A DNA stretch of 64,000 nt from Algibacter sp. (lineage in GTDB: Bacteria > Bacteroidota > Bacteroidia > Flavobacteriales > Flavobacteriaceae): assembly GCF_029245835.1 (NCBI RefSeq), contig NZ_JAQWOO010000045.1, positions 46,245-110,244 on the forward strand. Direction: 5' to 3'. Both the position numbers and the translations under genes were made by a program. Numbering within the stretch: the first letter of the stretch is position 1; each line of letters starts with the position of its first letter. The notes under the pieces were generated by a model. It was given only the letters and a program-made list of their open reading frames with translations, had not been told where the DNA came from and searched no databases. This document shows positions 1-8,408 of this stretch, piece by piece.

Positions 1-1769
1 CGTTTAAAGAACAGTTTAAAGCTATATTTTCTGATAGTTTACCAAATAGTGTCTCAAATAAATTATTCAAAACAGGAGAACGTATTGTTTCAGAATTATA
101 CAAATATGGTATTTTAAGTGAAGTCCACGATTTTTCTAAAGATAGATCTATTGTAATTCTTGATGGAAGGGAAAGAAAATACGATGGTTTTTATTCAGAC
201 TTAGTTAAGCAAGACGAAATTACAGCCATTATAGAAAGTGTATTAGCTAAAAATAATCTATCAAATTTTAAAACAGACTTTGTAGCGCTTTGTTTTGATT
301 TGATTGAGCCAAATATAGTATTTAATAAAACACTTACAGATAAAGCCATACAAGATGAACTAAGTAGAATTTCTTTTACCAGAGGAAGTATCGCTAAAGA
401 AACCTTAATAGTATCTAAAGGTGAGGTTGTTGAAGGAGATAAGTATCAAGCGCTAAAATCTTTGCAGTCTGAATACGAATCTCAAGTTTGGAATGATGCA
501 AATTATAATTGGGTATTATTTGCATATACCTTGTTGGTTGCATTAGCATTGTTAATGTTGCTCTTGTTTTTAAGAAAGTATAGGTCAGAGGTTTTTGAGA
601 ATAACACAAAAGTCACTTTTATATTTTTTAATATTTCATTAATGATATTCATTACAACACTTGTAGTGAATTATGATGCTAAATACATATATATTGTTCC
701 AATTTGTATATTGCCTCTAGTTTTTAAGGCGTTTTTTGATGCACGTCTAGGTCTGTTTGCACATGTTCTTACGGTACTTTTATTAGGCTTTATAGTGCCT
801 AATAGTTATGAGTATATGTTTTTGCAAATAATAGCTGGTATAGTAACTATTCTAACAGTTTCAGAGTTATATAAACGTGCTAATTTGTTTATTTCTGTTG
901 GGCAGATAACGCTCATTTATATTATTGCCTATTTTGCATTTTTTGTAATTCATGAAGGCAGTGTAGAAACATTTAAATGGGAAACGTTTATCTGGTTTAT
1001 TTTATGTGGATTAGCTACCTTGTTTGTTCAGCCTTTAATATATGCTTATGAAAAGCTTTTTGGATTAGTTTCTGATGTTTCACTTTTAGAGTTGTCAGAT
1101 ACCAATACCAAGTTGCTTAAAGAGTTATCCAATAAGGCACCAGGAACCTTTCATCATTCTTTAAACGTGGCGAATTTAGCCGAAGCTTCCGCAAATGAAA
1201 TAGGAGCAAATGCTATGTTGGTTAGGGTGGGTGCTTTGTACCATGATATTGGTAAAATGAAGAATCCTACATATTATACCGAAAATCAATCTACAGGTAT
1301 CAATCCGCATGATGAGTTATCTTCAAAAGAAAGCGCAAGAATAATTACAGATCATGTTATTAATGGTATCGAAATTGCAAGAAAAAATAATTTACCAGAT
1401 CGTGTTATAGATTTTATTAGAACCCACCACGGAACGAGTGTAGTCTATTATTTTTATATGCAAGAGAAAAAGGATTTTCCTGAAAATGAAGTAGATAAAT
1501 TAGATTTTAGTTACCCAGGACCAAAGCCATTTAGTAAAGAAACCGCTATTTTAATGATGTGTGATAGTATTGAAGCAGCATCAAAAAGTTTAAAAGAACC
1601 CACATCTACTAAAATTGAAGCTTTTGTTGAAAACATTATAAATAAACAAATAGAAGAAGGGCAATTTTTAAATGCGAATATTACTTTTAAAGAAATTCAA
1701 TCAATAAAAAAAGTGCTAAAACACAAGCTTGCAAATATTTATCATTTACGAATTGAATACCCAGAATAA
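1..1769 (+). CDS. Membrane HD-domain phosphodiesterase (PgpH / 7TM-HD family), 5' partial
   Basis: The reading frame is open from base 3, so the true start lies upstream of the window. The visible part has the end of an extracytoplasmic domain, then a run of hydrophobic segments (about seven helices, roughly bases 500-1060), then a cytoplasmic HD domain. That domain has the HH pair in GTFHHSLNVANLAE and the metal-binding HD in ALYHDIGK, and ends in a typical helical C-terminus. Family members such as Listeria PgpH hydrolyse cyclic di-AMP; that this one does is inferred from the family. It precedes two tRNA genes and carries no copy of the island palindrome, so I read it as core genome. Confidence 0.88.
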   Translation, partial: FKEQFKAIFSDSLPNSVSNKLFKTGERIVSELYKYGILSEVHDFSKDRSIVILDGRERKYDGFYSDLVKQDEITAIIESVLAKNNLSNFKTDFVALCFDLIEPNIVFNKTLTDKAIQDELSRISFTRGSIAKETLIVSKGEVVEGDKYQALKSLQSEYESQVWNDANYNWVLFAYTLLVALALLMLLLFLRKYRSEVFENNTKVTFIFFNISLMIFITTLVVNYDAKYIYIVPICILPLVFKAFFDARLGLFAHVLTVLLLGFIVPNSYEYMFLQIIAGIVTILTVSELYKRANLFISVGQITLIYIIAYFAFFVIHEGSVETFKWETFIWFILCGLATLFVQPLIYAYEKLFGLVSDVSLLELSDTNTKLLKELSNKAPGTFHHSLNVANLAEASANEIGANAMLVRVGALYHDIGKMKNPTYYTENQSTGINPHDELSSKESARIITDHVINGIEIARKNNLPDRVIDFIRTHHGTSVVYYFYMQEKKDFPENEVDKLDFSYPGPKPFSKETAILMMCDSIEAASKSLKEPTSTKIEAFVENIINKQIEEGQFLNANITFKEIQSIKKVLKHKLANIYHLRIEYPE

Positions 1770-1859
1770 AATCAAAAAAAATACTTGTATGCTTTAAGAT
1801 GAAAAGCTACATTTGCATCCGCATTTAAATATAAGTGCGATGTTCATATTAAAACAATT

Positions 1860-1947
1860 GGAGAGGTGCCTGAGTGGCCGAAAGGAACGGTTTGCTAAAT
1901 CGTCGTACCCCAAAAGGGTACCCGGGGTTCGAATCCCCGTCTCTCCG
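1860..1947 (+). tRNA. tRNA-Ser(GCT)
   Basis: An 88-nt cloverleaf with acceptor stem GGAGAGG/TCTCTCC, a long variable arm typical of serine tRNAs, a TTCGAAT T-loop and anticodon GCT in loop TTGCTAA (bases 1894-1896). The discriminator is G1947, followed by CA. It sits 31 nt before tRNA-Pro and is probably cotranscribed with it. Confidence 0.95.
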
Positions 1948-1978
1948 CAAATAATTGTAATACAATTGATAACCAAAT

Positions 1979-2053
1979 CGGGGTGTAGCGTAGCCCGGTT
2001 ATCGCGCCGCGTTTGGGACGCGGAGGTCGCAGGTTCGAATCCTGCCACCCCGA
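1979..2053 (+). tRNA. tRNA-Pro(TGG)
   Basis: Acceptor stem CGGGGTG/CACCCCG, discriminator A2053, T-arm GCAGG-TTCGAAT-CCTGC and anticodon TGG in loop TTTGGGA. An integrase fragment begins about 230 bp downstream, so this tRNA or its neighbour may have been an integration target. Confidence 0.95.
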
Positions 2054-2076
2054 CGAACCTAGTAATAGGTTAAATC

Positions 2077-2117
2077 AAAACACTGTTAATCTTATGATTA
2101 TCAGTGTTTTTTTGTTT
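2077..2117 (+). terminator. Rho-independent terminator of the tRNA pair
   Basis: Inverted repeat with outer stem AAAACACTG/CAGTGTTTT and inner pairs AATC/GATT, followed by a T-rich run. It lies 24 nt after tRNA-Pro. Confidence 0.75.
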
Positions 2118-2281
2118 TTACACATTTTATTTGCTATCAAATAAAGGTAACTAAAACCGTAAAAAAGGTGTGCAATTAGGTGTGCAATCATTCACCAGAA
2201 TTTTAGTAACTTTAAAGAGCTTTTGAGACATGATTTGACTTTCGTCTATACAAATTAATGTTTAACAAAAAGTCATTTAAA

Positions 2282-2646
2282 ATGAAAACAAGAAGTACAT
2301 TCACAGTTATTTTCTTTACAAGAAAATCAAGAAGCACCCCCAATCAAATTTCTATTTATGTTCGTATTACTGTAAACGGCAAACGCTCAGAAATAAGTTT
2401 AAAACGAAGTATTGATCAAAACCAGTGGGACAGTACCAAAAATAGAGGTAGGGGGCAATCAGAAAGGATAAAAGTTTTAAACGCCTATTTGGATGGTGTT
2501 TATAATAAGCTGCTCCAATGTCACAAAGAACTGTTAGAAGAAGACAAGATAGTATCTGCCGATGCTATAAAGTCCAGATATTTAGGAGAAGACGATACCA
2601 GCAAAACCTTAAAAGAATTGATTGCTTATCATAACGGAAATATGAT
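2282..2646 (+). pseudogene. Tyrosine recombinase (integrase) fragment, N-terminal part only
   Basis: The frame encodes an Arm-type DNA-binding domain typical of Bacteroidetes phage/ICE integrases (a short beta-rich segment with ISIYVRITVNGKRSEISLKRS, then WDS...G..G.S..I..LNAYLD) and the beginning of the SAM-like core-binding domain. I start it at ATG 2282, because the earlier ATG 2258 adds only eight residues. Coding stops where the insertion sequence begins; the frame then runs 49 nt into the element. The catalytic domain with the R-H-R-Y residues is absent. It is a relic of the element that probably brought in the island, close to tRNA-Pro. Confidence 0.8.
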
Positions 2647-2678
2647 GGATCAAGTCAAAAAGTTGTGGGATTTCAGGA

Positions 2679-3671
2679 TTAAGCAAAAATTGTAGTTAAT
2701 CTATACAGGAAAAAATTCACGTTCCTGACTCCCCTGAACTGCGCTCTAAAAGCTTTAATCTTAGCATTGAAAGATTCCGCAGAAGCATTTGTACTTCTGT
2801 TATCGAAGTAGTTAAGTATATTTTTATAGTGTACAGACATTGTTCTAGCAATGGTATTAAAACTTTTAAAGGCTGCTTGCCTTACTTTTTTATCCCATTT
2901 GGCCAATCGCACCAGAGCTGAAGTTTTATCATCTGTATTGTTAAATATCCAAGATAGGTTTTGGCATAATTTATATGCTTTTTCTATATCAGGATAGTGG
3001 TTAAAGAGTATTTCTGCTCTTTTAGATTGGTTTTCAGTCCATTTGTTGCTTGGTTTATAGAGCAGGTACCTACTTCTTGCCAGTAATTGTTTTAGTGTAT
3101 CTCCGTTGGGTAATATTTCTGGTATGTGTTTTAGATTTTTACTTCTAGCATTTTCTATGGCATTATTTTCAAAATCGATGGCTTCCCATCTGTGTTTGAT
3201 TCTTATTTCCTGCAAGGCGTCCAAAGCTAATTTCTGAACGTGAAAACGGTCTATGACCAAGGAGGCGTTTGGGAATGATTTTTTAACAATAAGCCCCATG
3301 TTTCCTGCCATGTCCAGAGTCACTTCTTCAACGTTATTTCTTCGCTTTACAGGAATTTTATGGAGTATTTTTATAACCGTTTCAGCTTTGGTCCCTTTAA
3401 TCATGGCCACTATCGCACCTTTCTTTCCTTTAGCACCTTTATTGGTGACAATAGTATATAGTTCGCCGTTGCAAAAAGCGGTTTCGTCAAGCGACAGATG
3501 GCTTCCTATGTTTTCGGCAAACAACAGCCAATCCTGTGCATGCTCTTTTTGATCCCATGATTTAAAATCGCTCAGGTAATCTTTGTACTGCCGCTGTAGT
3601 TTCTTGCCGTTAACACCATAGAAAAACCCTATGGTATGGCAGTCGGAAGCCCTAGTGTTGACTAATATCTT
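2679..3671 (-). CDS. ISL3-family DDE transposase (catalytic part)
   Basis: The frame is open from 3671 down to the stop at 2679. It contains the three acidic positions expected of DDE_Tnp_ISL3: D in SLDETAF, D in VIDRFHVQKL and E in NASAESFNAKIKAF. The first ATG/TTG-like start in frame (3524) would cut off conserved sequence (VNGKKLQRQYKDYL), so translation probably needs the upstream small frame, with which it overlaps by 20 nt. No ATG starts the extended frame. Either a frameshift links the two frames or a mutation separated them. Confidence 0.75.
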   Translation of the reverse strand, partial: KILVNTRASDCHTIGFFYGVNGKKLQRQYKDYLSDFKSWDQKEHAQDWLLFAENIGSHLSLDETAFCNGELYTIVTNKGAKGKKGAIVAMIKGTKAETVIKILHKIPVKRRNNVEEVTLDMAGNMGLIVKKSFPNASLVIDRFHVQKLALDALQEIRIKHRWEAIDFENNAIENARSKNLKHIPEILPNGDTLKQLLARSRYLLYKPSNKWTENQSKRAEILFNHYPDIEKAYKLCQNLSWIFNNTDDKTSALVRLAKWDKKVRQAAFKSFNTIARTMSVHYKNILNYFDNRSTNASAESFNAKIKAFRAQFRGVRNVNFFLYRLTTIFA

Positions 3672-3885
3672 TTAAAAAAGCAGCGAATCCGGTGGTCATC
3701 CGCGTTCCCTGTGATACTAAATTCCAATCTCTCTGGACAACTTCATTTGTTGCTTTATCTAGCCACCTGCGGCGTTTTATATGGAGGTAAACATTTTTAC
3801 CTCGTATAGGGAAGTCTTGAACTGTTGCCTCGGGAAAGAAGCCTTTAGAATGGAGTTTTGTTCCATTAAACTCTTCGGGAATCAT
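3652..3885 (-). CDS. IS transposase N-region protein (ISAon1-like)
   Basis: A 77-aa frame starting at ATG 3885, rich in basic residues (HIKRRRWLDK). It resembles the small N-region proteins that precede Bacteroidetes ISL3/ISAon1 transposases and probably supplies DNA binding. Its stop lies 20 nt inside the start of the catalytic frame, which is in the +1 phase. It is entirely inside the IS inverted repeats. Confidence 0.6.
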   Translation of the reverse strand: MIPEEFNGTKLHSKGFFPEATVQDFPIRGKNVYLHIKRRRWLDKATNEVVQRDWNLVSQGTRMTTGFAAFLKDISQH

Positions 3886-4123
3886 GTTTAGTTCTGTAAA
3901 ATAAAAATGTAGTGCTTATCCTTTAACTTCGTGCTTGGTTAAATCAAAATACCTGACAAGTATTTCTGGAAGTAATAAATTAGCTATGGCTAATAGTGAA
4001 TCTGATGACATTGAATTTTTTCATTCAAAGATCTTCCTTTTTTAGATACTCCACAACTTTTTGACTTGATTCATGTAAATATGGTATCTATAAAAACTAT
4101 TCAGAAATAATTTGTTTTTGTAT

Positions 4124-4169
4124 AAGGCTCATAACCTTAAGGACACTGGTTCGAGTTCAGTTCCGACTA
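4124..4169 (+). other. Degenerate tRNA 3' half with CAT anticodon (possible attachment-site scar)
   Basis: The sequence GGCTCATAACC looks like an anticodon arm with CAT. It is followed by AAGGACACTGGTTCGAGTTC, whose T-arm ACTGG-TTCGAGT-TCAGT folds normally. The D-arm and 5' acceptor strand are missing, so it is not a functional tRNA. Isolated tRNA 3' halves are classical products of integration into tRNA genes. It sits exactly between the IS and the first island gene. The rest of 3886-4282 holds the IS right end and nothing else I recognise. Confidence 0.5.
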
Positions 4170-4281
4170 ATAAATTTAAAGTTATAATCTAAAAAAAACA
4201 TCCCTTTTTTATGAAATAATTTCAATTTCACAATATCGACAAAGCCTATAGTTTATTATAAAATTTAATTGGAATAGTATA

Positions 4282-4914
4282 TTACTTTGAAGCAATAAAA
4301 CCTTCTGATTCTAAAGATTTTACAATGGCGCTCACATAGTCCTGAACAGTAGTATTTATACTTTCAGGGTCTACAATATTATAAGAAGCCACCCAAACTA
4401 ATGATTTGTCATCATCAATTTTGAGGTCATATAATGTAGCTTCGATATTATAGACGTTGTATTGGTTATAATAGCCTTCTATAAAATAAACGTCTTGGTA
4501 CAAATAGTAATAGCGCCCCCAGGGTCTCCAATAATAATCTCTAAAATATGTATCACCAGAGTAATTGGTTTTTTCATCAATACCTTTTACAGCAGAAATT
4601 AAAACCGAATCAAAACCGTCATTTTTTATGCGTTTCATTTCTTTCTGGATATCTTCTTCCGTCTGTTTTAAACTAGTAAAAGTGGGCTCGAACACATCAT
4701 AACTTTCTACGGCTTCAACACCTCTATTCTGAAGTTCAATTTTTAACTGTTCTTCAAATTTTTTACGAGCTGTGAGGTTTTCGGTAATACCAATTATCAT
4801 TACTTTTTGAGGTTTGTAATAGTTATAATGGCTACTACGCCAACTATCTGCCATTTTTACTGATGAGCAACTATATATAATTACAATTACTAAAAGATAA
4901 ACTAAATGTTTCAT
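4282..4914 (-). CDS. DUF4136-like lipoprotein
   Basis: A 210-aa protein with a lipoprotein signal (VIIYSCSS; Cys at about residue 16), so probably anchored in an outer or inner membrane leaflet. The mature part begins with MADSWRSS..., has a mid region rich in Tyr/Trp/Arg (YFRDYYWRPWGRYYYLYQD), and ends with a conserved EATLYDLKIDDDKSLVWVASYN segment as in DUF4136-type proteins. No enzymatic motif is visible. It has its own palindrome/-7 promoter and is the first gene of the stress island on this side. Confidence 0.65.
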   Translation of the reverse strand: MKHLVYLLVIVIIYSCSSVKMADSWRSSHYNYYKPQKVMIIGITENLTARKKFEEQLKIELQNRGVEAVESYDVFEPTFTSLKQTEEDIQKEMKRIKNDGFDSVLISAVKGIDEKTNYSGDTYFRDYYWRPWGRYYYLYQDVYFIEGYYNQYNVYNIEATLYDLKIDDDKSLVWVASYNIVDPESINTTVQDYVSAIVKSLESEGFIASK

Positions 4915-4936
4915 AATAAGTCTTTTATTAGAACTA

Positions 4937-4979
4937 TGAAATTACTTGATTAATAATGTGTTGCCAATGACCTTAATCA
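4937..4979 (-). promoter_or_regulatory. Island palindrome and -7 box upstream of the DUF4136 lipoprotein
   Basis: Site TGACCTTAATCA at 4968-4979. On the minus strand TAATTTCA (4944-4937) begins 35 bp after the site start. ATG is 22 nt further, at 4914. This is the left-most site of the regulon. Confidence 0.65.
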
Positions 4980-5102
4980 GTTTGAAAAAGGTTTACAAAA
5001 AAAAGCTTTCATTATTATTTAGATATCCATAAAAAATGAAACAAGCCAAAGTGTTTTATAAATATGCTTATTAAACAGTTTTTATGAGCTTATTATCAAA
5101 AC

Positions 5103-5393
5103 TTAATTCAATAAAAAATCTGGACAAAAAATTGGAATAACAAAAAACACAAACAGTAAAAATAATACAGCCCAAAGCATCCACATTAAAAGTGGATAGG
5201 CAATGAGATCACCCTTGGATTTAGGACGTAACGAATGTGCAATTAAGCCATGTATCCCGAAACTTAATATTAGAAAAGTAATACTTGATGAAATAATTAA
5301 GAAACTATTGGTATGTGTTTCTCGAATAGTATATAGATAAATGCCTATAAGTATTGAAATTGCAATGACTATTTTAAATATTCTTCTGCTCAT
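5103..5393 (-). CDS. Small membrane protein, unknown function
   Basis: 96 aa with three predicted hydrophobic helices: residues 7-22 (IVIAISILIGIYLY), about 30-50, and about 70-91 (WMLWAVLFLLFVFFVIPIF). Between the second and third is a short basic loop (SLRPKSKGD). Its ATG (5393) lies inside the end of the upstream universal-stress gene with a 20-nt overlap, so it is translationally coupled and belongs to that operon. I do not recognise a family. Confidence 0.6.
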   Translation of the reverse strand: MSRRIFKIVIAISILIGIYLYTIRETHTNSFLIISSSITFLILSFGIHGLIAHSLRPKSKGDLIAYPLLMWMLWAVLFLLFVFFVIPIFCPDFLLN

Positions 5394-6267
5394 AATACAT
5401 GTTATTAAATTTCTCTAAAATTAATTCGTTAAAACTTAATAAAGGAACCCTTCCATAAATTTCCATGCGTTTTACAAAATCTCTATGAAACCATTTTTTC
5501 TTAATGCCTTTTTCTTTTCTTTCTAACATGGCTACTAAATCAGCATCTATATCACCTAAATAGATTTTAAGTGAATCAAAAGTAGCTACGGAAAGTAGAA
5601 CTTCAACGCTTAATTTATTATATTCAACCTGTTCTTCAAGCATTTTTTTGAAACCTTTCTCCTTTATCTTAAAAGCGTCTTCATTTTGCGTATGTATATG
5701 TAATGCTTTAATTTCTGCATTAAGAGGTTTGGCTATTTTAACGAGTTTCTTAATAGCTTCAATATCTTCATCTTCAAAATCCGTGGCATATACTATGGTT
5801 TTTATTTGATTATAGCTTGCATCTTCTGGGATCGCCAATACTGGACAAGGTGATGTATCAATAAGATGCCTAGTGGTATTTCCCATTAATAATTCTCTTA
5901 ATGCACTACCTCCTTTCATTCCTGTTACCAATAGAAATACATGTGCTTCCTTAACGCTAGAAATAATGCCATGCACTACTGATTTGTTTTCAATAGCTTC
6001 AATATCAATATTTAAGTCATCCAAATCTGCTTTCAAGATTCTGGTACAAAATTTTTTAAGTTTTGAATGGTGTTTTTTATAAGCATCACCTTCAATATCT
6101 GGAAAGGCATCTTCTGCTTTTAAACTCAAATTATCTAATAGCGTAGGATAATCAAATACATGAACCACTTTTAAGGTCGTACCAATTTCTAAGCTTAATG
6201 AATGGGCATATTTTAACGCAGCTTCAGAATTTTTAGAATAGTCTGTTGCACAAAGAATTGTTTTCAT
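5374..6267 (-). CDS. Universal stress protein, two tandem UspA domains
   Basis: 297 aa. The first Usp domain (about 1-148) starts MKTILCATDYSKNSEAAL and ends with the ATP-binding signature GMKGGSALRELLMGNTTRHL, followed by PVLAIP. The second domain (about 155-290) keeps the fold (IVYATDFEDEDIEAI) but has lost the nucleotide-binding glycines, as is usual in tandem Usps. It is cytoplasmic and expected to bind ATP and protect during stasis. It heads a two-gene operon with the small membrane protein and has a perfect -7 box downstream of a palindrome. Four further Usps lie at 53.7-57.4 kb. Confidence 0.9.
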   Translation of the reverse strand: MKTILCATDYSKNSEAALKYAHSLSLEIGTTLKVVHVFDYPTLLDNLSLKAEDAFPDIEGDAYKKHHSKLKKFCTRILKADLDDLNIDIEAIENKSVVHGIISSVKEAHVFLLVTGMKGGSALRELLMGNTTRHLIDTSPCPVLAIPEDASYNQIKTIVYATDFEDEDIEAIKKLVKIAKPLNAEIKALHIHTQNEDAFKIKEKGFKKMLEEQVEYNKLSVEVLLSVATFDSLKIYLGDIDADLVAMLERKEKGIKKKWFHRDFVKRMEIYGRVPLLSFNELILEKFNNMYYEQKNI

Positions 6268-6296
6268 CTTTTTTTATTGTTCGTAATGTTTATAGA

Positions 6297-6339
6297 CAAA
6301 TTTAAACGTCAAATACCTAGTGATAAATGACCTGGGTCA
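6297..6339 (-). promoter_or_regulatory. Island palindrome and -7 box for the Usp operon
   Basis: Site TGACCTGGGTCA at 6328-6339. On the minus strand a perfect -7 box TAAATTTG (6304-6297) follows at the standard 35-bp offset. ATG 6267 is 29 nt beyond the box. Confidence 0.8.
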
Positions 6340-6359
6340 TATTCACACTGTTTTATTAC

Positions 6360-6402
6360 TGACCGATATCATTGGCACTTTAAATACTTCATTATAATTT
6401 TG
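6360..6402 (+). promoter_or_regulatory. Island palindrome and -7 box for the MacAB-like operon
   Basis: Site TGACCGATATCA at 6360-6371, with perfect -7 box TAATTTTG at 6395-6402. ATG is at 6429. It is paired back-to-back with the Usp promoter, each direction having its own site. Confidence 0.75.
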
Positions 6403-6428
6403 ATACGTTAAGCACACTTTATAACAAA

Positions 6429-7646
6429 ATGAAAAAATCTACACGAATTATAATTGCTTTAATAGCAATAGCACTAATTGGTTATTTCATCATAAAACCA
6501 AAACTAAATAGCAAAAAGTTAGATTATACTTATACCATTATTGAAAAAGGAAACATTGAGGCAGATATATCCAGTACAGGCACTGTTGAAGCTATAAACA
6601 CCGTTGAAGTTGGTACCCAAATTTCAGGAACTATTAAAAAAATTTATGTCGATTATAATGATAACGTAAAAGCTGGACAGCTTTTGGCAGAAATGGATCT
6701 CAAATTACTTAATGCCAGCTTAAGCAGTGCGCAAGCCAATTTAGCAGTAAGTCAGGCACAATTAAATCAGGCAAAAGACACATACGACAGAAACACTATT
6801 TTGTTTGAAAAAGGCGTGATTTCAGAGCAAGAATATCTCAATTCCAAATACACCTATAATCAAATTGAGAGTGCAAAAAAAGCAGCTCTAGCAGCTGTAC
6901 AAAACACAAAAGTCAATATTGGCTTTGCACACATTACATCGCCAATAAGCGGAACCATTACAGAACGAAGTGTTGAAGAGGGACAAACCGTGGCAGCTTC
7001 TTTTGCTACACCTACTATGTTTATCATAGCCGAAGATTTATCTAAAATGCAAATTCTTGCTGATGTGGACGAAAGCGATATTGGCTATATAAAAGACGGT
7101 ATGCAAGTACGTTTTAAAGTACAGACCTATCCTGAAAAAGAGTTTTATGGTACTGTAAGTCAAATCCGGTTGCAGCCCATTGAAATAAATAATGTAGTTA
7201 ATTACCAAGTTGTTGTGGATGTTGATAATAAGAAAGAATTGCTGTTACCTGGAATGACTGCCAATCTTGAGTTCATTACAGATACAGCCAAAAATGTATT
7301 GCTTATTAATAATTCGGCATTACGTTTTAGACCTAATGAAGCAATGTTGAAAGAAATTAAGCCTGTTTTGGAAGAAAAAGCTAATAACATGTTGCCCGAT
7401 TCACTAAAACAAAAATTCAATACTGCTATTAACAATGAGGAAACTTATACACCAGTTAGTTTTAAGAAAAACCTGCCTTCTAATATAGATGGTTTCTTTT
7501 TTAAAAATGAAAGCGGAAAATTAGATTTTAAATTTATTGAAATAGGTGTCAAGACAGGTTTACAATCTGAAATTAAAAGATTTCTTGATGGCTCAGAATT
7601 AGCAGAAAGTATGAAAGTCATCAATGGCATTAAATCAAAAAATTAA
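6429..7646 (+). CDS. Periplasmic adaptor (HlyD/MacA-like) of a tripartite exporter
   Basis: 405 aa. One N-terminal membrane helix (residues 7-22, IIIALIAIALIGYFII) is followed by a lipoyl/barrel-sandwich half (VEVGTQISGTIKKIYVDYND), a coiled-coil hairpin (about 95-165, Gln/Ala-rich) and the second lipoyl half (AHITSPISGTITERSVEEGQ). A beta-barrel domain and a longer C-terminal membrane-proximal region complete it. Members of this family bridge an inner-membrane MacB ABC transporter to an outer-membrane channel. The next two genes encode exactly that ABC transporter, 6 and 12 nt apart. No TolC-like gene is in the cluster. Confidence 0.88.
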   Translation: MKKSTRIIIALIAIALIGYFIIKPKLNSKKLDYTYTIIEKGNIEADISSTGTVEAINTVEVGTQISGTIKKIYVDYNDNVKAGQLLAEMDLKLLNASLSSAQANLAVSQAQLNQAKDTYDRNTILFEKGVISEQEYLNSKYTYNQIESAKKAALAAVQNTKVNIGFAHITSPISGTITERSVEEGQTVAASFATPTMFIIAEDLSKMQILADVDESDIGYIKDGMQVRFKVQTYPEKEFYGTVSQIRLQPIEINNVVNYQVVVDVDNKKELLLPGMTANLEFITDTAKNVLLINNSALRFRPNEAMLKEIKPVLEEKANNMLPDSLKQKFNTAINNEETYTPVSFKKNLPSNIDGFFFKNESGKLDFKFIEIGVKTGLQSEIKRFLDGSELAESMKVINGIKSKN

Positions 7647-7652
7647 AATGAG

Positions 7653-8396
7653 ATGCCTACAAAAAAAGTTATAGAAACCAAAAAAGTAAGCCGTGTGTTT
7701 AGAAATGGTGATATAGAAGTACATGCGCTTACAGATGTTGATTTGATTATTGAGGAAGGAGAATTTGTAGCCCTTATGGGAGCCTCTGGTTCAGGAAAAT
7801 CTACTTTTCTAAATATTTTGGGTTGTCTAGACCAACCAACTTCTGGCGAATATTACTTAGATAATGTACACGTTAATAAATTGGACAAAAACCAGTTGGC
7901 AGATATCCGAAATCAAAAAATAGGCTTTATTTTTCAAAGTTATAATTTATTGTCGCGAACAACCGCATTAGAAAATGTGGAGTTGCCACTTGTCTATGAT
8001 AGAACAGGTAGGTTTTCAAACTCAAAAGAAATAGCAATAAAAGCCTTAGGGCAAGTAGGACTACAAGATCGTATTTATCATAAAACTAATGAGCTTTCGG
8101 GCGGACAACAACAACGTGTAGCTATTGCAAGAGCCTTGGTCAACGACCCAACGCTTATCTTATCCGATGAAGCTACAGGAAATTTAGACAGTAAAGCCAG
8201 TATAGACATAGCTGATCTATTTGTACGATTAAACAATAAAGGAAAAACCATAGTAATGATTACTCACGAACCCGAAATTGCACAGTTCGCTAAACGTATG
8301 ATTTATATGCGCGATGGTCGTATTCTAACCGATGAAATCATCAAAGATCGCAGCACTAAAGAAAGTGCTTTAAAAGATTTAGAACTAACAAGTTGA
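7653..8396 (+). CDS. ABC transporter ATPase, MacB/LolD type
   Basis: 247 aa with every motif of an ABC ATPase: Walker A GASGSGKST (about residue 43), Q-loop FIFQSYNLL, signature LSGGQQQRVAIARAL, Walker B LILSDEATGNLD and H-loop MITHEP. It is the separate ATPase subunit paired with the FtsX-type permease encoded next. It likely energises export of a lipid, peptide or macrolide-like substrate; the substrate cannot be told from sequence. Confidence 0.92.
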   Translation: MPTKKVIETKKVSRVFRNGDIEVHALTDVDLIIEEGEFVALMGASGSGKSTFLNILGCLDQPTSGEYYLDNVHVNKLDKNQLADIRNQKIGFIFQSYNLLSRTTALENVELPLVYDRTGRFSNSKEIAIKALGQVGLQDRIYHKTNELSGGQQQRVAIARALVNDPTLILSDEATGNLDSKASIDIADLFVRLNNKGKTIVMITHEPEIAQFAKRMIYMRDGRILTDEIIKDRSTKESALKDLELTS

Positions 8397-8408
8397 TAAA
8401 ACGAATAC

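Larger units (their letters stand above)
2647..4072 (-). mobile_element. ISL3-type insertion sequence with 22-bp terminal inverted repeats
   Basis: The ends are inverted repeats of each other: 2647-2668 (GGATCAAGTCAAAAAGTTGT then GG) against the complement of 4051-4072, with one mismatch. Between them lie two transposase frames on the minus strand. A clean 8-bp target duplication is not seen. AAATATGAT (2638-2646) and AAATATGGT (4077-4085) are the best flanking match, offset by four bases on the right. The insertion truncates an integrase gene. Confidence 0.85.

Noticed and set aside
1794..2073. ORFs across the tRNA region on both strands
   Set aside because: They are translations of tRNA-Ser and tRNA-Pro (for example the MAGFEPATSASQT type artefact).
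3652..3690. T-TTT-TTA slippery heptamer as a programmed -1 frameshift in the IS
   Set aside because: The catalytic frame lies in the +1 phase, and the -1 frame meets a stop after three codons.
4124..4169. Functional tRNA-Met
   Set aside because: The D-arm and the 5' acceptor strand are absent; only a 3' half remains.
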